A stretch of DNA of 48,056 bases from Pseudomonadota bacterium (GCA_005778355.1 SXON01000049.1:1-48056), one strand, 5' to 3'. Shown: positions 15,804 through 24,834, numbered from the stretch's first letter. Translations and numbers: made by a program. The notes: generated from the letters alone by a model not told the origin.

Positions 15804-18131
15804 TTGTCCGAGCGCAAACGGAGCCTCCCCATGATCCTCTCCCTCATCCTTGCCGCCTGCGCAAACAAGACCTTCGCCGAGCTCGAAGAAACCGAGGACA
15901 CGCTGTCGAGCGTGCAGTCCGGCACGATGGTGGCCGAGGCGGAGGTGGAGGAGGTGCAGGTGAAGCCGGTGCGCATGCCCGACGGCGAGGCGGTCACCCG
16001 CCAGTGTTTCAGCTCCCCGCGCAACAAGTACGGCGCCAAGAGCTCGGCTGGCCCCACCGGCAGCACCGCGCAAAGCGGCGGCTATGGGGGGGGTGGCAGT
16101 GGCGTGACCGCGTCGACCACCCGCCCCGCCGCCACCAGCACACCCGTCGCCGCGCAGAGCGCACCTCCGGCACCGCCCAGCGCCGTGGCCGAGGCGAGCC
16201 CGGCGCCCGAGGCCAGGCCCACCACCAGCAAGAGCAGCAGCGCCACGGGCGCGAGCGCGGGGCGCATGGCGATGGCGGATGAGGCCGACGACGGCAACGC
16301 CGCCCCCGCGATGCCCACGGGCGGTGGCGACAACGGTGGCCTCGGCAACGTGGGCACCAAGGGCACCGGCAGCTCGACCAGCACGATGGCGAAGGCCGAG
16401 AAGAAGAAGGACGCCTCGCCCGCGAAGGAACCCGCCCGCGCCGATGCCCCCCGGGAGGCGGAGGAGCAGGCCGAGGCGGTGGCCGGGCTCGGCTACCTCG
16501 AAGGGGCCGCCGCCGACCGCGAGATGACCACCGAGCGTCGGAGCCGCGGCGAAGCCAAGCCCACCGCCGACAAGTACGCGCACCTCGACTTCGGCGCCGT
16601 GACCTACTTGTCCAACGACGACTCGATGTCGCTGGCCTCGGCGCAGCGCCTGCTCTGGGCAGTTCAGAAGCGCGGACCGGTGAAGACGTCGGAGGTTCGT
16701 CCTCACGAGTTCCTCAACTACTTCAGCTTCGACACCGCCGAGGTGCAGCGCGGCGACACCTTCAGCGTGATGGCGTCGGCAGAGGAGATTGGCGACGGCA
16801 AGCTCACCATGGCCTTCGCCGTGAAAGGCGCCACGCCGCCACGCCAGCCCCTCGACCTGACCATCGTGCTCGACCGCTCTGGCTCGATGAGCGCCGAGGG
16901 CCGCATGGATTACCTCAAGCGTGGCCTCGACAAGATGACCGGGCAGCTGGAGCGCGGCGACCGGGTGGACGTGGTGCTGTTCGACGACACCGTCTGCACG
17001 CCGCTCGAAGACTACGTGGTGGGTCGCGACGATCCCTCGCTCCTCACCGACGTGATCAGCCAGCTGCAGCCGCGCGGATCGACCGACCTCGACGCGGGTC
17101 TGCGGGAAGGCTACCGCATCGCCAACGCGCGGCCCGACGACGACGACCGCAACCGCCGCATGCTGCTCATCTCCGACGCATTGCTCAACACCGGCGAGAT
17201 CGACCCCGACGTGGTGAGCGAGGTGGGCAAGGCCTACGACACCGCCGGCATCCGGCTCTCCGCCGTGGGCGTGGGCCGCGAGTTCAACGACAAGGTGCTG
17301 GACATGCTCAGCGAGAAGGGCAAGGGCGCCTACGTGTACCTCGGCTCCGAGGCGGTGGTGGACCGCATCTTTGGCCCGGGATTCGGTTCGCTCACGCAGA
17401 CCATCGCTCACGACGTGCACTTCGCGCTCGACCTCCCCGACTCGCTGGCCATCGAGCGTTTCTACGGCGAGGAATCGTCCACGAACAAGGCCGACGTCCA
17501 GGCTATCCACTACTACGCCGACACAACGCAGCTCTTCCTCCAGGACCTCGCGATGCGCGACGGACGCCCAGTGTCGAGCGACCCGGTAACGCTCACGGTG
17601 GAGTGGACGGACCCTGCGAGCGGCAGGGCCAAGACTCAGACCTTCCGCACCTCAGTGGGCAAGCTGCTCGCCGCCGACAGCCGCAACCTCCACAAGGGAC
17701 AGGCGCTCATGGCCTGGACCGACATGATCCTCGAGCGCTCGATGGGCGGCAGCCCCTGCGGCGGGCCCTACCAGACGTGGGCCGAGCGCGTGGAGAACCT
17801 GGGCCCCGACGCGGAGATCGCGTGGCTCGACGGCCTTACCGCACCGCTGTGCAACCAGGCGCCGGCCAGCACCAAGTTGGTGGCCAAGCGCGGCGTGCCC
17901 TACAAGGTGAAGGTCGACAGCGACCAGGTGATCGCCGAGGTGGGCATGGAGTGCGGTCGCGACCGGGACAGCAGCGCGCTGTCGGGGAACGTCGCCCGAT
18001 TCGAGGCCACCCCCGGCGCCTGCCAGCTGGTGCTCTACGGCAACGTGCCGATGTACGCGAGCGTGGAGGTGCCGGCTCAGGGCGGCGACGTGCGCTGCGT
18101 GGTGCGCGGCGGCCGGATCTCTTGTAGCTAG
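15804..18131 (+). CDS. VWA-domain lipoprotein (YfbK-like)
   Basis: A 775-aa protein from TTG 15804. This start gives a normal lipoprotein leader with a basic n-region (SERKRSLP) before ILSLILAAC; ATG 15831 would give only the hydrophobic part. After the lipobox comes a ~200-residue Ser/Thr/Ala/Pro-rich linker. Residues ~255-320 match the region preceding the YfbK-type von Willebrand domain (TYLSNDDSMS, then VRPHEFLNYFSF). The VWA domain starts near 350, with MIDAS residues DRSGSMS at ~357-363. The C-terminal region is all-beta. Likely an outer-membrane or periplasmic adhesion or scaffold protein; the intact MIDAS suggests metal-dependent binding. Confidence 0.88.
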   Translation: MSERKRSLPMILSLILAACANKTFAELEETEDTLSSVQSGTMVAEAEVEEVQVKPVRMPDGEAVTRQCFSSPRNKYGAKSSAGPTGSTAQSGGYGGGGSGVTASTTRPAATSTPVAAQSAPPAPPSAVAEASPAPEARPTTSKSSSATGASAGRMAMADEADDGNAAPAMPTGGGDNGGLGNVGTKGTGSSTSTMAKAEKKKDASPAKEPARADAPREAEEQAEAVAGLGYLEGAAADREMTTERRSRGEAKPTADKYAHLDFGAVTYLSNDDSMSLASAQRLLWAVQKRGPVKTSEVRPHEFLNYFSFDTAEVQRGDTFSVMASAEEIGDGKLTMAFAVKGATPPRQPLDLTIVLDRSGSMSAEGRMDYLKRGLDKMTGQLERGDRVDVVLFDDTVCTPLEDYVVGRDDPSLLTDVISQLQPRGSTDLDAGLREGYRIANARPDDDDRNRRMLLISDALLNTGEIDPDVVSEVGKAYDTAGIRLSAVGVGREFNDKVLDMLSEKGKGAYVYLGSEAVVDRIFGPGFGSLTQTIAHDVHFALDLPDSLAIERFYGEESSTNKADVQAIHYYADTTQLFLQDLAMRDGRPVSSDPVTLTVEWTDPASGRAKTQTFRTSVGKLLAADSRNLHKGQALMAWTDMILERSMGGSPCGGPYQTWAERVENLGPDAEIAWLDGLTAPLCNQAPASTKLVAKRGVPYKVKVDSDQVIAEVGMECGRDRDSSALSGNVARFEATPGACQLVLYGNVPMYASVEVPAQGGDVRCVVRGGRISCS

Positions 18132-18475
18132 TGGCGCCGCGAAGACGACGGCGGGACCCCCGGCGAGAGGGGGTCTTGCCCGTTGTGGAAGGGCGTGGGG
18201 AAGACGCCCAGCTCGTAGGTGTAGGGCGCAACCTGGCTCAGCGTGAACCGGCGCCAGGCCTCGGCCCCGGGATCCTTCCCGGAGAGCACGAAGGCCACGA
18301 CCGAGGTGGGCGGACCGTCAATGAAGCCGGCGACGGCGTGATCGAGGTAGGGCCGCGCCCGATCTTCCACCTTGATGGTGAGGTTCTTGCCGCCCTCGGC
18401 CACGCCGCCGAGCTTCTTGACCAGGGCGTCCATCGAGACGCCCATTTGCATTGCTGCCGTGAGAGAGTCGCTCAT
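18128..18475 (-). CDS. Hypothetical protein, 115 aa
   Basis: A short soluble protein without signal or membrane segment. It has a helical N-terminus, a beta-rich middle (NLTIKVEDRARPYLDHAVAG) and a Pro/Ser tail. No family recognised. Its start overlaps the stop of the Rieske gene by 4 nt (ATGA), so it is translationally coupled to it. Its stop overlaps the end of the convergent VWA gene by 4 nt. Confidence 0.6.
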   Translation of the reverse strand: MSDSLTAAMQMGVSMDALVKKLGGVAEGGKNLTIKVEDRARPYLDHAVAGFIDGPPTSVVAFVLSGKDPGAEAWRRFTLSQVAPYTYELGVFPTPFHNGQDPLSPGVPPSSSRRH

Positions 18476-19020
18476 TGCCGGTAAACCTCCATGCCATCGT
18501 CGTGTTCGCCGCCCCGGCTTTCGCTACCCGGGCTCGCCTCGGGGCCCACCCAGATCTGGCCGGCCTCGTCTTTCACCCCGTAGGTGGCGCGCTTGCGCTC
18601 GGGGTCGGTGATGCACGCCCCGGTGGTGAAGTCGTACTGCCAGTCGTGGTAGGGACAACGCACACACTTGCCCTCGACCGTGCCCTCGCCGATGGGGCCA
18701 TCCTCGTGCGCGCAGGCGTTGTCGATCGCGTAGAGCTGGCCGCCGTGGCGAAAGATCGCGACGTTGATCCCCGACACGACCGGGTGCGCGTAGGTGCCGG
18801 GCTTACCCTCGCGCACCGCCGTCGACGCGCACACGGCGTGGAACTCGCCTGAGGCGACCCCGGTGGGGACCGGCGCCGCCGGAGCCACGACCGGTGTCGC
18901 GACCGGGGGCGCAGCGGGCGTCGCGACCGGGGCGCCCGCAGAGGCGGCCGGCGAGGAGCGCGGTTCTTCCCGCCCGAGAAGGGCCTTGGCCTTGGCTTTG
19001 AGCGCGTCCCTCAAGCCCAT
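18472..19020 (-). CDS. Rieske [2Fe-2S] domain protein
   Basis: A 182-aa protein. An N-terminal helix (GLRDALKAKAKALLGRE) is followed by an Ala/Pro/Val-rich linker (~residues 22-56) and a Rieske domain. Ligands are Cys103-x-His105 and Cys122-x2-His125, the canonical pattern, and the order YAIDNAC to CPYHDWQYDFTTG resembles nitrite reductase small-subunit and biphenyl-type ferredoxins. There is no transmembrane anchor, so it is probably a soluble electron carrier. It is the third gene of a four-gene run with a nucleosidase, a helical protein and a 115-aa protein. Confidence 0.88.
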   Translation of the reverse strand: MGLRDALKAKAKALLGREEPRSSPAASAGAPVATPAAPPVATPVVAPAAPVPTGVASGEFHAVCASTAVREGKPGTYAHPVVSGINVAIFRHGGQLYAIDNACAHEDGPIGEGTVEGKCVRCPYHDWQYDFTTGACITDPERKRATYGVKDEAGQIWVGPEASPGSESRGGEHDDGMEVYRQ

Positions 19021-19022
19021 GG

Positions 19023-19544
19023 TTACTCCGCCCACTCCGGCGACGGCGGTGCGCGCCACGCCAGGTCGAGGGCCTCGGTGGCGGCCCAGAGCATCAGGAA
19101 GATCAGCGCCGCCTGCGCGGGATCCACCTGGGCCTCGTTCTCCTTGCGTTCTTCGCGCTCGAACAGCGCATGGAGCGCCTCGTCGAGGATGTGAGGCTGG
19201 GCCCGACCGGCCACCTCGCGCACCCGCGCGGGGAAGCCGTCGTCGCCGGGCAGGAGCAGCTTCGCGTGCGCTCCGATCTTCTTGGTGGCCGCCTCGATCT
19301 CGGCGGCCCCCACCTTGTTGACGCGTCCCCCGGCGCGGTCGAAGAGGCGCACGATCACGGCGAGCAAGTAGAGCGACACGTCGCCCGCCTGGCCCTCCAT
19401 GGAGGGCACGTTCGACTTGAAGAATCGGGCGAGGCGCGATTGCCCCTCGAGGAGGCGACGGGCCTGGCCGGCGAACACGTTGGCGTCGTTGGCGCAGTCT
19501 TCCGACCACCGGTGCACGACGTCGCGAGGAATGTAGGGGTTCAT
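19023..19544 (-). CDS. Hypothetical helical protein, 173 aa
   Basis: The start at MNPYIP (ATG 19544) is preferred over earlier in-frame starts, because those would run into the nucleosidase gene and encode Arg/Gly-rich sequence. The protein is helical, with a hydrophobic helix VSLYLLAVIVRLFDRAGG at ~45-62 and another, AALIFLMLWAATEALDL, near the C-terminus; these could be buried core helices or weak membrane helices. No family recognised. It sits 11 bp after the nucleosidase and 2 bp before the Rieske gene. Confidence 0.6.
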   Translation of the reverse strand: MNPYIPRDVVHRWSEDCANDANVFAGQARRLLEGQSRLARFFKSNVPSMEGQAGDVSLYLLAVIVRLFDRAGGRVNKVGAAEIEAATKKIGAHAKLLLPGDDGFPARVREVAGRAQPHILDEALHALFEREERKENEAQVDPAQAALIFLMLWAATEALDLAWRAPPSPEWAE

Positions 19545-19555
19545 CGGCCGGGCGC

Positions 19556-20113
19556 CTAACCGCCGACGATGCGGGCCGCGACCGCCTGCACCGCCGCTTG
19601 CACCAACAGGCGGTGGCGGAGCCACTCGGCGTGGGCGCCGGGACCCACCTCGTTGGTGATGCCGAGCACGGCCGCGAAGGGCACGCCCGCGTCGGCGCAG
19701 GCGTAGGCCACGGCGTAGGCCTCCATGTGCTCCACCTGCCCCTCGGCCGCGAAACGCTCGGCAAGCGCCGGATCGGTGGTGATGGCGAGATTGGTGAGCA
19801 CCCGCGCCAGCGGGAGCCCGATGCGCTCGACCAGCCCCGGGTCGGCGGCGATGGGGCCCGGCCTGCGGGGAACATAGCCAAGCCCGAGCACGGCCGCGGC
19901 CGAACCGAGCGCCACCTCGCTCGCCACGATGACCGTGCCCACCCGGGGGCCATCGCCGAGTCGCCCTGCGGTGCCGATGAGCACCACGGCATCAGGGCGA
20001 TCCGTCGCGAGTAGGCGCGCCGCCGAGGTCGCCGCCGCCACGAGCCCCACGCCGAGCACCGTGCCCGGGAGCGGCCCGAGCTCATCGCCCACCGCGGCCA
20101 CGAGCCGGGTCAC
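19556..20113 (-). CDS. Nucleosidase, probable futalosine hydrolase-type (MqnB-like)
   Basis: About 185 aa from GTG 20113. It has the PNP/UDP phosphorylase-type nucleosidase pattern: VVLIGTAGRLGDG for the substrate loop, VEHMEAYAVAYAC for the conserved Glu-containing ribose-binding motif (family V-E-x-M-E), and ITNEVGPGAHAEW near the C-terminus in place of the usual SD-hydrophobic catalytic motif. The size is a little shorter than MTA/SAH nucleosidase or MqnB (~220 aa). Futalosine hydrolase is a step of the alternative menaquinone pathway and fits the taxonomic impression, but a general nucleosidase cannot be excluded. It heads a four-gene operon with a Rieske protein. Confidence 0.65.
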   Translation of the reverse strand: MTRLVAAVGDELGPLPGTVLGVGLVAAATSAARLLATDRPDAVVLIGTAGRLGDGPRVGTVIVASEVALGSAAAVLGLGYVPRRPGPIAADPGLVERIGLPLARVLTNLAITTDPALAERFAAEGQVEHMEAYAVAYACADAGVPFAAVLGITNEVGPGAHAEWLRHRLLVQAAVQAVAARIVGG

Positions 20114-20232
20114 GCCGCGACAACCGTGTCGCGGCCACGGATCGAGACGATCACGTCCCCATCGGCCCCAGGGCGCGGACAGTCGCAAGGGATGGGCTCC
20201 GGCAAGCGAGGCAGCAAGGGCCGTGCCTGTAA

Positions 20233-20246
20233 CGTAGTGCTACGCT
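20233..20246 (+). promoter_or_regulatory. Extended -10 promoter with overlapping palindrome, leaderless geometry
   Basis: TGC-TACGCT at 20238-20246 is an extended -10 box. Six bases (CAGCCC) separate it from ATG 20253, so the start codon would be the 5' end of the mRNA. CGTAG-TG-CTACG (20233-20244) is a perfect inverted repeat overlapping the box and could be an operator. Confidence 0.5.
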
Positions 20247-20252
20247 CAGCCC

Positions 20253-21317
20253 ATGAAAGCCGCCGACGCCGAGGCCCTCGAGCGCGCCGCGAAGTGGACG
20301 GAGGCCGGCGACGCATGGAAGGTCCTGGCCGAGAGCGCCGCGAAGTCCGGTCGGGCCGACGCCCCCGACCTGGCGGTTCGCGCCGCGGACGCCTTCCGGC
20401 GCGACGATCGCCCTGCCGCCGCCGCGCGGATGATCCGGCTGGCGCTCACCCTTCGCTCCGCCACCGTGGCCGACGCCGCCCAGCTGGCCGGCGCCCTCGC
20501 CGACGCCGGCGAGATCGAGGCCGCCGCCGACATCGCCGCCGCCGCCGTCGACGGCGCGCCAGACGCGCCCGCGCGGGCCCTCGCCCTCGATGTGGCCTGC
20601 GGCACCTCCCTCTCGGCCGGGCGAGTCCGCCTCGCCCGCGGGCTCGTCGCCGAGCTTGACCGATCACCGCTCGTGGGCGCGCAGTTCGCCGCCGCGTTCC
20701 GGAAGGCGCAGCTCGCACGTCTCGACGGTGATCTGCGCTTTGCCAGCGCCACGTGGCGCGCCCTCGTGGCCCAGCTGGCCCCGCACGCGGCCGCTGCGGG
20801 CGCCCTGGCCGCAGCGTGGATGGAGCTGGGGGAAACGTCGGTGCTCCAAGGCACCTTGCGGTCGCTCGGGGTGGCCTGGTACGCCGGGCCCGGGAGCAAC
20901 GACGACGATCTCGACGAGGCCGAGGCTGAGGCCTGCTTCCAGAACGCGGCGCAGGCCTGGGCTCGGGCGGGTCGCCGCGCCGGGCTCTTCCGCGCCGAGG
21001 CCTGGAAACTGCGCGTGCGCGCGAGCGAACCCACCATCGCCACCGCCGTCGACACCGCGATTGGCTACGCCGACGAACGCGGCCTCCAGGGGCTCCGCGC
21101 GGAACTACGCGCCCTGCGCGCGGTGATCCGTCGCGACCCGATGGACGCGTTGCACGCCGTGGAGCTCTCGCCGCAGGCACCGCTCGCCCGCGGCCGGGCC
21201 AGGGTCATCGCGGGAGAGCTCGGGGGCAAGTTCGAGGCGGAGAAGGCGCTGACCGAGCTGGCAGACGACGTGCCGTGGAAGGCGCGGGCGAGGATGCTGG
21301 CGGGGGCGTCGTCGTGA
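20253..21317 (+). CDS. Helical repeat (TPR-like) protein
   Basis: A 354-aa protein made almost wholly of Ala/Leu/Arg-rich amphipathic helices in ~34-residue pairs, for example AKWTEAGDAWKVLAESAAKS, then DLAVRAADAFRRDD, then AARMIRLALTL. This is a TPR/SEL1-like solenoid pattern, although individual repeats are degenerate. There is no signal peptide or membrane segment, so it is probably a cytoplasmic scaffold. The promoter box lies six bases before the ATG and no ribosome site is visible. Confidence 0.65.
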   Translation: MKAADAEALERAAKWTEAGDAWKVLAESAAKSGRADAPDLAVRAADAFRRDDRPAAAARMIRLALTLRSATVADAAQLAGALADAGEIEAAADIAAAAVDGAPDAPARALALDVACGTSLSAGRVRLARGLVAELDRSPLVGAQFAAAFRKAQLARLDGDLRFASATWRALVAQLAPHAAAAGALAAAWMELGETSVLQGTLRSLGVAWYAGPGSNDDDLDEAEAEACFQNAAQAWARAGRRAGLFRAEAWKLRVRASEPTIATAVDTAIGYADERGLQGLRAELRALRAVIRRDPMDALHAVELSPQAPLARGRARVIAGELGGKFEAEKALTELADDVPWKARARMLAGASS

Positions 21318-21318
21318 C

Positions 21319-21429
21319 AGGCTGTGGGCTGTAGGCGTTAGGGTGTGGACCGCGATGGGGGGACGTGGTGATCGCAGCGACGCGGCCGTTTGTCGCCTAA
21401 GGCCTACCGCCTAGAGCCTCCAGCCTCCT
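21319..21429. repeat. Convergent intergenic region with imperfect inverted repeat
   Basis: The left arm starts AGGCTGTGGGCTGTAGGC at about 21320. The right arm, read on the minus strand from about 21427, starts GGAGGCTGGAGGCTCTAGGC. The two arms match over about 24 bases with a few mismatches, both ending in GTTAGG- or GGTAGG-type sequence. The region lies between convergent genes. A closely related single arm follows 35215. It may be a bidirectional terminator or a dispersed repeat. Confidence 0.45.
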
Positions 21430-22168
21430 AGTAGATCGCCCAGCGTCCCCCGCGCGCCCAGCCCACGAGACCTAGCCCCCAGTCGTGGGCGCCCTCGATG
21501 GCCAGCGACGTCGGCGCGCCCACCGCGATGACCGTGCCGATGCCGGCCACGGCGGCCTTCTGCACCACCTCGAAGCCGGCCCGGGAACTCACGTAGAGGC
21601 CGAGTCCGACCGTGTCGCCCCCCGCGCGCAAGTGCGCGCCGAGCACCTTGTCCACAGCGTTGTGCCGTCCCACGTCTTCCCGCAACAAGAGCACCTGACC
21701 TCTGCGGTCGAAGAGCGCCGCCGCATGGCAACCCCCGGTGGCCGCGTACTGCGCCTGCCGTGTCGCGACCGATACGAGCACGACGTCGATGGTCTCGGCC
21801 TCGGGGAGCCAGCCCTCGCGGTGCGGCACTCGGGCGCGCACCCGATCGAGCGAGGCTTTGCCGCAGATCCCGCAGCTCGACGAGGCATACAGCTGCCGAT
21901 CAGCCAGGCGCTGGCGATGCAGGGGGACGCCTTCCGCGAGGCGCACGTCCACCACGTTGTCGGCCACGGTCGCCACGGCGCGCACGTCGTCGATGCCGTC
22001 GATGACCCCCTCGGTGAGCAAGAAACCCACGGCGAGCTCGAGGTCGTCGCCCGGGGTGCGCATCGTCACCGCCGCCGCCTGCCCTTCCACACGGATCTCG
22101 AGGGGTTCTTCCTCGATCACCTCGTCGATCCCCGGCCCGTCGGGTCGCCGGGCGGGCACTCGCTTCAT
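21428..22168 (-). CDS. fdhD: Formate dehydrogenase accessory sulfurtransferase FdhD
   Basis: A 246-aa protein. The signature SSSCGICG contains Cys99 and Cys102, the CxxC that relays sulfur to the molybdenum cofactor in FdhD. Other family blocks are ELAVGFLLTEGVI (~44-56), TGGCHAAALF and REDVGRHNAVDKVLGA. Length is slightly below the E. coli protein (277 aa). The start is ATG 22168, overlapping the stop of the molybdoenzyme gene by 4 nt (ATGA). The two genes therefore form an obvious functional pair in which FdhD sulfurates the cofactor of its partner. Confidence 0.95.
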   Translation of the reverse strand: MKRVPARRPDGPGIDEVIEEEPLEIRVEGQAAAVTMRTPGDDLELAVGFLLTEGVIDGIDDVRAVATVADNVVDVRLAEGVPLHRQRLADRQLYASSSCGICGKASLDRVRARVPHREGWLPEAETIDVVLVSVATRQAQYAATGGCHAAALFDRRGQVLLLREDVGRHNAVDKVLGAHLRAGGDTVGLGLYVSSRAGFEVVQKAAVAGIGTVIAVGAPTSLAIEGAHDWGLGLVGWARGGRWAIY

Positions 22169-24390
22169 GCGCGCTCGATCCACACCACCGCGTTGTAATC
22201 GGGCTCCTCCGACCGCGGGTCGAGTCGATGGCCGATGACGACGTTGCACTCCGGCCAGTAGGCCTGCACCACGCCGGGACGGATCTGGGCCTGGCGCAAC
22301 GTCACCTCGAAGCGCCCCACGTCGCTGCGCACGATCGCCCGCTGGCCGTCGCGGAAGCCCATCCCCACGAGATCCTCGCCACTCACGAGCAGGTCGTCGC
22401 GGGCGCGGCCTCCCTGCACCGGGTCGTGGTCTTTCATCACGATGCTGTTGAACTGCTTGCCCCGTCGCGTCGTGAGGTAGAAAGCACCCTCGGGCACCGC
22501 CACCTCCACCGCCTCCACGAGCGCAAAGCGTGCCTTTCCATCAGACATCTTGAACCGATCATCGGCAAAGAGGCGTTCGCCACCCCACTGGATCCAGTCC
22601 CCCGCCTTGCTCAGATCTTCCACGCCCTTGTAGAGCTCCATCGTCCTGCCCATCTCGGCGCGAATCTCGCTGGCATCCTTGTAGGCGAGCGCGGCGGCTT
22701 TCTCGGGAAAGGCGACGCTCACCACCTGGCAAGGGATCTCGTACTCCGGGCGGCACTCCCCCACCTGGGGGTGTCCGGGGATCTCCGGGGAGAAGCGCAC
22801 GCGACGCTCGGTGGAGGTGGAGGTGCCCCCGCCACGCTGCTCGTAGCGGGTCTGCGCGGGAAGCAGCAGAACGGTCTCGCCGGGCTCGAGGATCGTGGAG
22901 GTGTTGACGACGATGTCCTGGTGCACGCGGAGCTTCGTTCGCGCGAAGGCCGTCGCGACGCGCTGCGGATCGGGCAACACCGCCAGCAAGTTCCCGCCGA
23001 CGTTGTAGAGGAAGTCGATCTCGCCCCGTTCCATGGCGTGCACCATCGGCACGGTCGACAAACCGTCTGACGTCGGGAGGGCGTGCCCCCAGGCCGATTC
23101 GAACCGGGCGCGCGCCTCCATCCCCACGCTGCCGGGCAGGATGTTCGGCCCCACGCCACACTCGGCGCCGCCCTGCACGCCCGAGTGCCCGCGGATCGGG
23201 ATCACCCCGGTTTTCTCGCGACCGAACATGCCTCCGGCGAGGTGCAGGTTCACCACGGCTTCCACGTTCTCAGTGCCGAAGCGGTGCTGGGTGAGCCCCA
23301 TCGACCACACCGACACCACCGTGCGCGCTCGGGCGTAGAGCTGCGCGATCCACTCGATTTGCCCGCGGGGAACGCCCGCGAGACGCTCGATCTCCGTCCA
23401 GGCGAGGGCCTTCACCTGGGCTTCCACGAGCTCCCAGCCGACGGTGTGCGCCCCCACCCATTCCCGAGCCACGGCGCCCATCTCCACCAGCGCCTTCAGC
23501 AAGCCCTGCACGAGCGCGATGTCGCCCCCCACGCGAACCTGCACGAAGTCGTCCATCAGTCGCGTGCCGAACAGAGCCGACATCGGCATCGAGGGCACCC
23601 AGTAGGACTCGAGCCCCTTCTCGCGCACGGGATTGATGACCACGATGCGCGTGCCCGCCGCCTTGGCGTGGGCGAGGTATTTCATCGTGACGGGCTGGTT
23701 GTTCGCGATGTCGGCGCCCCAGAGGAGGAGCAGGTCGGTGCCGATCATGTCGCGCAAGGAGCAGGTGGGGGCCCCTACGCCGACAGTGGCCTTCAGCCCC
23801 GACACGCTGGCCTGGTGGCAGAGCCGAGCGCAGAGATCGACGTTGTTGGTGCCGGCGAGGCGCGCCGCCTTGGTGAAGGCGTAGTAGGCCTCATTGGTGA
23901 TGCCGCGGCTGGTGGCAAACCACGACTGTCGCGACGGTGGGGTGTCGCGGAGGGCCGTTCCTGCCAGCTGGAGCGCCTCGTCCCACGAAATCCGTGAGAA
24001 ACCGGTGTCGCCCTTGCGGTACACGAAAGGGTGCGGCACCCGGCCGAGGGCCTGGAGCTCGCGGTTGTCTAGCCGTCGTAAACGACTCATGTCGGCGAGC
24101 GCCGCCGGATCGAGCGGTGGCATCGTGTTCAGGCGCAAGAGCCGCAGGCGGGTGGTGCAGAGGTGCAGCCCGTCGATCACGTCGTCGCGAAGCCCGCGGG
24201 GCCCCAGGGAGCAGCCGTCACACACACCTTGCGACAGGATGTTGTAGGCGTAGGGGAGCGCGTCGCGGTTCTCCCACATCACCTCGAGCGTTTCCCAGAT
24301 GTGATGTGGCTTCTGGGCGCCCAGACCGAAGGGCACGAGCGAGGCGATGCCCTCGACGCCCGGCACGGGGGGAAGCGGTTGGTTCGGCAC
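22165..24390 (-). CDS. Molybdopterin oxidoreductase, FdhF/YdeP family
   Basis: A 741-aa protein from GTG 24390. The N-terminal CDGC (Cys57, Cys60) and Cys78 suggest a partial iron-sulfur site. Blocks RISWDEALQLAGTAL, LLWGADIANNQP and a C-terminal molydopterin-dinucleotide domain (DLLVSGEDLVGMGFRDGQRA near the end) identify the DMSO-reductase superfamily. ARLCHQASVSG places Cys191-His192 at the position of Sec140-His141 of E. coli formate dehydrogenase H, so this is the Cys form. YdeP-type enzymes are formate-dehydrogenase-like with poorly known substrates. FdhD downstream supports a sulfurated bis-MGD cofactor. There is no in-frame TGA. Confidence 0.9.
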   Translation of the reverse strand: MPNQPLPPVPGVEGIASLVPFGLGAQKPHHIWETLEVMWENRDALPYAYNILSQGVCDGCSLGPRGLRDDVIDGLHLCTTRLRLLRLNTMPPLDPAALADMSRLRRLDNRELQALGRVPHPFVYRKGDTGFSRISWDEALQLAGTALRDTPPSRQSWFATSRGITNEAYYAFTKAARLAGTNNVDLCARLCHQASVSGLKATVGVGAPTCSLRDMIGTDLLLLWGADIANNQPVTMKYLAHAKAAGTRIVVINPVREKGLESYWVPSMPMSALFGTRLMDDFVQVRVGGDIALVQGLLKALVEMGAVAREWVGAHTVGWELVEAQVKALAWTEIERLAGVPRGQIEWIAQLYARARTVVSVWSMGLTQHRFGTENVEAVVNLHLAGGMFGREKTGVIPIRGHSGVQGGAECGVGPNILPGSVGMEARARFESAWGHALPTSDGLSTVPMVHAMERGEIDFLYNVGGNLLAVLPDPQRVATAFARTKLRVHQDIVVNTSTILEPGETVLLLPAQTRYEQRGGGTSTSTERRVRFSPEIPGHPQVGECRPEYEIPCQVVSVAFPEKAAALAYKDASEIRAEMGRTMELYKGVEDLSKAGDWIQWGGERLFADDRFKMSDGKARFALVEAVEVAVPEGAFYLTTRRGKQFNSIVMKDHDPVQGGRARDDLLVSGEDLVGMGFRDGQRAIVRSDVGRFEVTLRQAQIRPGVVQAYWPECNVVIGHRLDPRSEEPDYNAVVWIERA

Positions 24391-24438
24391 GGCCAGCGTC
24401 TATCGTACGGACGACCGACGCGAACGCGCCAACGCCCG

Positions 24439-24828
24439 CTACTCCAGGATCAGCACCGCGCCCTGGCAGGCCTCGGGCAGCTCGGCCAGCCGACCGGAGC
24501 AGGTGGGCTCGCGCAGCTCGTCGACACACACCTCGTACTCGTCGGTGGTCGCGACAGCCTCGTCACAGTCGAGGTCGACGCCTTGCGCAGCGATCTCCTC
24601 GCGCAGCTCCTCCTCGGTGAAGGCGCCGTCGGCGCAGGTCACGAAAGCGTCGATGATCTCTTCGTAGAGCAACTCGCAGTCTTCGGGCGCGAAGTCGTCG
24701 CGACAATATTGTGTGCCGTCGCTGGCCTCGTAGAGCTCGTCGAGCGGGCAGGTTTCCCCGGCGCTGTCGGTGCCGGTGCAGGCCAGCGACCAGCCAACGA
24801 TCAGGGCAAGGACGAGGCGAGCGCGCAT
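24439..24828 (-). CDS. Small acidic Cys-rich lipoprotein
   Basis: A 129-aa protein. MRARLVLALIVGWSLAC is a standard lipoprotein leader with an Arg-containing n-region and lipobox ending at Cys17. The mature part is strongly acidic, with at least eight further Cys residues in pairs (TCPL, QYCRDD, EDCELL, VTCADG, LDCDEA, EVCVDE, PTCSGR, EACQGA), likely disulfide-bonded in the periplasm. No family recognised. It diverges from recQ and has its own -10-like box. Confidence 0.7.
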   Translation of the reverse strand: MRARLVLALIVGWSLACTGTDSAGETCPLDELYEASDGTQYCRDDFAPEDCELLYEEIIDAFVTCADGAFTEEELREEIAAQGVDLDCDEAVATTDEYEVCVDELREPTCSGRLAELPEACQGAVLILE

Positions 24829-24834
24829 GCGGGA

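Noticed and set aside
15012..17510. 832-codon minus-strand open frame across the VWA gene
   Set aside because: Only the part from 15734 down encodes a recognisable amidotransferase; the rest is antisense to the VWA lipoprotein, His/Gly/Val-rich and without domains.
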